A stretch of 64,000 nt of DNA. It comes from Pirellulaceae bacterium (GTDB taxonomy: Bacteria; Planctomycetota; Planctomycetia; Pirellulales; Pirellulaceae). Where the stretch lies: positions 62,001 to 126,000 of the forward strand of contig JAHBXT010000003.1 of NCBI GenBank assembly GCA_019636385.1. The letters are read 5' to 3'. This document shows positions 62,815 through 64,000 of the stretch, in pieces. Position 1 is the first letter of the stretch, and the number at the start of each line of letters is the position of its first letter. The notes beneath the pieces are model-generated. The model was not told the origin of the DNA. It made no database searches and was given only the letters and a program-made list of their open reading frames with translations. The position numbers and the translations under genes were made by a program.

Positions 62815-64000
62815 ATGAACTGGGAACAATTGCGCGATTCAACTTTGTTTCGCAGTCAGGCGCTGATCGCCGGACAGTGGTGCGATGCGGACAGCGGGCA
62901 AACGCTGCGCGTCCTCAATCCGGCTACTGGCCAGTGTGTGGGGCTGGTACCCGACATGGGCGAGACGGAAACCTGCCGAGCCATCCAAGCTGCGCGTGAC
63001 GCATGGCCGGCCTGGCGACAAAAGACAGCCCACGAGCGTGCCGAGATACTCCGCCGCTGGCGCGATTTGATGCTGGAACACGCCGACGACCTGGCGTTGA
63101 TTCTGACTACCGAACAGGGTAAGCCGCTGCGGGAAGCTCGTGGCGAGATTGTCTACGCCGCGTCGTTTGCCGAATGGTATGCGGAGGAAGGCAAACGCGT
63201 GGGGGCGGAAAGTCTAGTCAGCCCGCTACCGGGCAAGCGCACACTGGTCCTCAAGCAACCCGTGGGTGTGTGCGCGGCGATCACGCCCTGGAATTTTCCG
63301 GCCGCGATGATTACGCGCAAAGTTGCTCCGGCGCTGGCCGCAGGCTGTCCAATGATTGTCAAACCATCCGAGTTAACTCCACTGACGGCCCTGGCCATCG
63401 CCCACCTGGCAGCCCAGGCCGGTGTACCCGATGGCGTGTTGCAAGTTGTCACTGGCCAGCCACAGCCGATCGGAAAACAGTTGACAACGCATCCGGACGT
63501 GCGGAAATTTAGCTTTACCGGCTCGACCGCCGTTGGCCGCCTATTGGCTCAACAGTGTGCCTCGACCATCAAGCGGCTATCCTTGGAACTAGGTGGACAC
63601 GCACCGTTCATCGTCTTCGATGACGCTGATTTGGACGCCGCCGTGCAGGGGGCAATCGCATCGAAGTATCGCAACAATGGTCAAACGTGTATTTGCACCA
63701 ACCGTTTCTTTGTGCACGACGCGGTCTATGATCGCTTTCTGGAAAAACTGCTTCCGTTGGTACGCGCATTGAAGGTGGGGCCTGGCTGCAATCCGGGAGT
63801 GGACTTGGGTCCGCTGATCAATCAAGCCGCCGTAGCCAAGGTTGAGCGGCACATACAAGACGCGGTGGGGCAGGGGGCCCAGATTGTTGTTGGAGGCAAA
63901 CGCCATGCGTTGGGAGGCGGATTTTTCGAGCCCACCGTTCTGTCCGGAATTCAGCCGCAAATGTTGGTGGCCCGTGAAGAGACGTTTGGTCCAGTCAGTC
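62815..64000 (+). CDS. gabD: NAD(P)-dependent aldehyde dehydrogenase, GabD-like (3' end outside window)
   Basis: A frame of 395 complete codons continues past the right edge. It belongs to the succinate-semialdehyde dehydrogenase-type ALDH superfamily, oxidising an aldehyde to the acid in the cytosol. VGVCAAITPWNFPAAMITRK is the cofactor-binding motif, and PALAAGCPMIVKPSE carries the cofactor lysine. FTGSTAVGRLLA is the Rossmann turn. LELGGHAPFIVFDDAD carries the catalytic Glu and NNGQTCICTNR the catalytic Cys; VAREETFGPV is also present. The ATG at 62815 fits the family start (LFRSQALIAGQWCDAD). The gabD symbol is a best fit; other semialdehydes are possible. It follows the fusion gene by 64 nt. 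Confidence 0.9.
   Translation, partial: MNWEQLRDSTLFRSQALIAGQWCDADSGQTLRVLNPATGQCVGLVPDMGETETCRAIQAARDAWPAWRQKTAHERAEILRRWRDLMLEHADDLALILTTEQGKPLREARGEIVYAASFAEWYAEEGKRVGAESLVSPLPGKRTLVLKQPVGVCAAITPWNFPAAMITRKVAPALAAGCPMIVKPSELTPLTALAIAHLAAQAGVPDGVLQVVTGQPQPIGKQLTTHPDVRKFSFTGSTAVGRLLAQQCASTIKRLSLELGGHAPFIVFDDADLDAAVQGAIASKYRNNGQTCICTNRFFVHDAVYDRFLEKLLPLVRALKVGPGCNPGVDLGPLINQAAVAKVERHIQDAVGQGAQIVVGGKRHALGGGFFEPTVLSGIQPQMLVAREETFGPVS

Noticed and set aside
1..64000. tRNA, rRNA, CRISPR, insertion sequences or prophage
   Set aside because: Intergenic regions were scanned by eye for T-loop-like GGTTCGAATCC patterns, regularly spaced repeats and transposase motifs; none was convincing. Short GGTTCGA matches fall inside coding genes.

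Overview
The window reads as a chromosomal segment of a planctomycete, most likely a Pirellulaceae-type member (inference from gene content, no search run). The markers are the Planctomycetes-enriched protein families: a PSCyt1 haem domain fused to WD40 repeats, a DUF1549/DUF1553 protein, a DUF1501 Tat-exported protein, a PVC-type membrane-bound dehydrogenase with C-terminal cytochrome c, sulfatases, and a short Flp pilin with its Tad genes. No rRNA, tRNA, CRISPR array, transposase or prophage was recognised. Gene density is ordinary and the strand changes often.

Layout. 1-2654 (minus): an overlapping four-gene unit with an ECF sigma factor, a small one-helix protein and two GspF-like membrane proteins. 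3086-8182 (minus): a deoxynucleoside kinase, then a GH92 mannosidase next to a sulfatase. 8283-11311: two poorly characterised proteins and a GT9 glycosyltransferase. 11324-16841 (minus): a partial Tad pilus locus in the order flp, cpaA, cpaB, cpaC, cpaE. The flp gene is only 58 codons and is followed by a perfect 12-bp hairpin. 17228-23092 (plus): a VWA protein, a sodium/solute symporter, a DUF218 protein and an M19 dipeptidase. 23231-28660 (minus): an ABC-2 exporter pair, a ceramidase-like protein and FtsH. 28925-32229 (plus): dxr overlapping rseP. 32353-35270 (minus): a BatA-like VWA protein and a DUF58 protein. 35673-38039 (plus): an exported EEP-family phosphodiesterase/nuclease and a FolK with a long C-terminal extension. 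38087-46649 (minus): a four-gene PVC cassette (DUF1501, large PPC-domain protein, DUF1549/1553, PSCyt1-WD40-coiled coil). 47366-50148 (plus): lpxD, lpxI and peptide deformylase. 50172-53260 (minus): a membrane protein, a Ser/Thr protein kinase and a D-2-hydroxyacid dehydrogenase. 53664-64000: a 1274-aa DUF6807/dehydrogenase/cytochrome fusion, a putative lipoprotein, a PQQ beta-propeller protein, a glycosidase-like/alpha-beta hydrolase fusion, and the start of an aldehyde dehydrogenase.

How the genes fit together. The envelope is diderm: LpxD, LpxI and a GT9 heptosyltransferase-like enzyme point to lipid A/LPS, and CpaC is an outer-membrane secretin. RseP and FtsH supply membrane proteolysis. 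Sulfatase, GH92, the glycosidase/esterase fusion and the DUF6807/dehydrogenase fusion fit a polysaccharide-degrading lifestyle. The items most worth a second look are the sigma-factor-linked GspF-like pair, the Tad locus lacking its motor genes and carrying a CpaE without the Walker lysine, the unusual fusions at 53664-57488 and 60531-62750, the extended FolK, and a nine-G tract inside the PPC gene.
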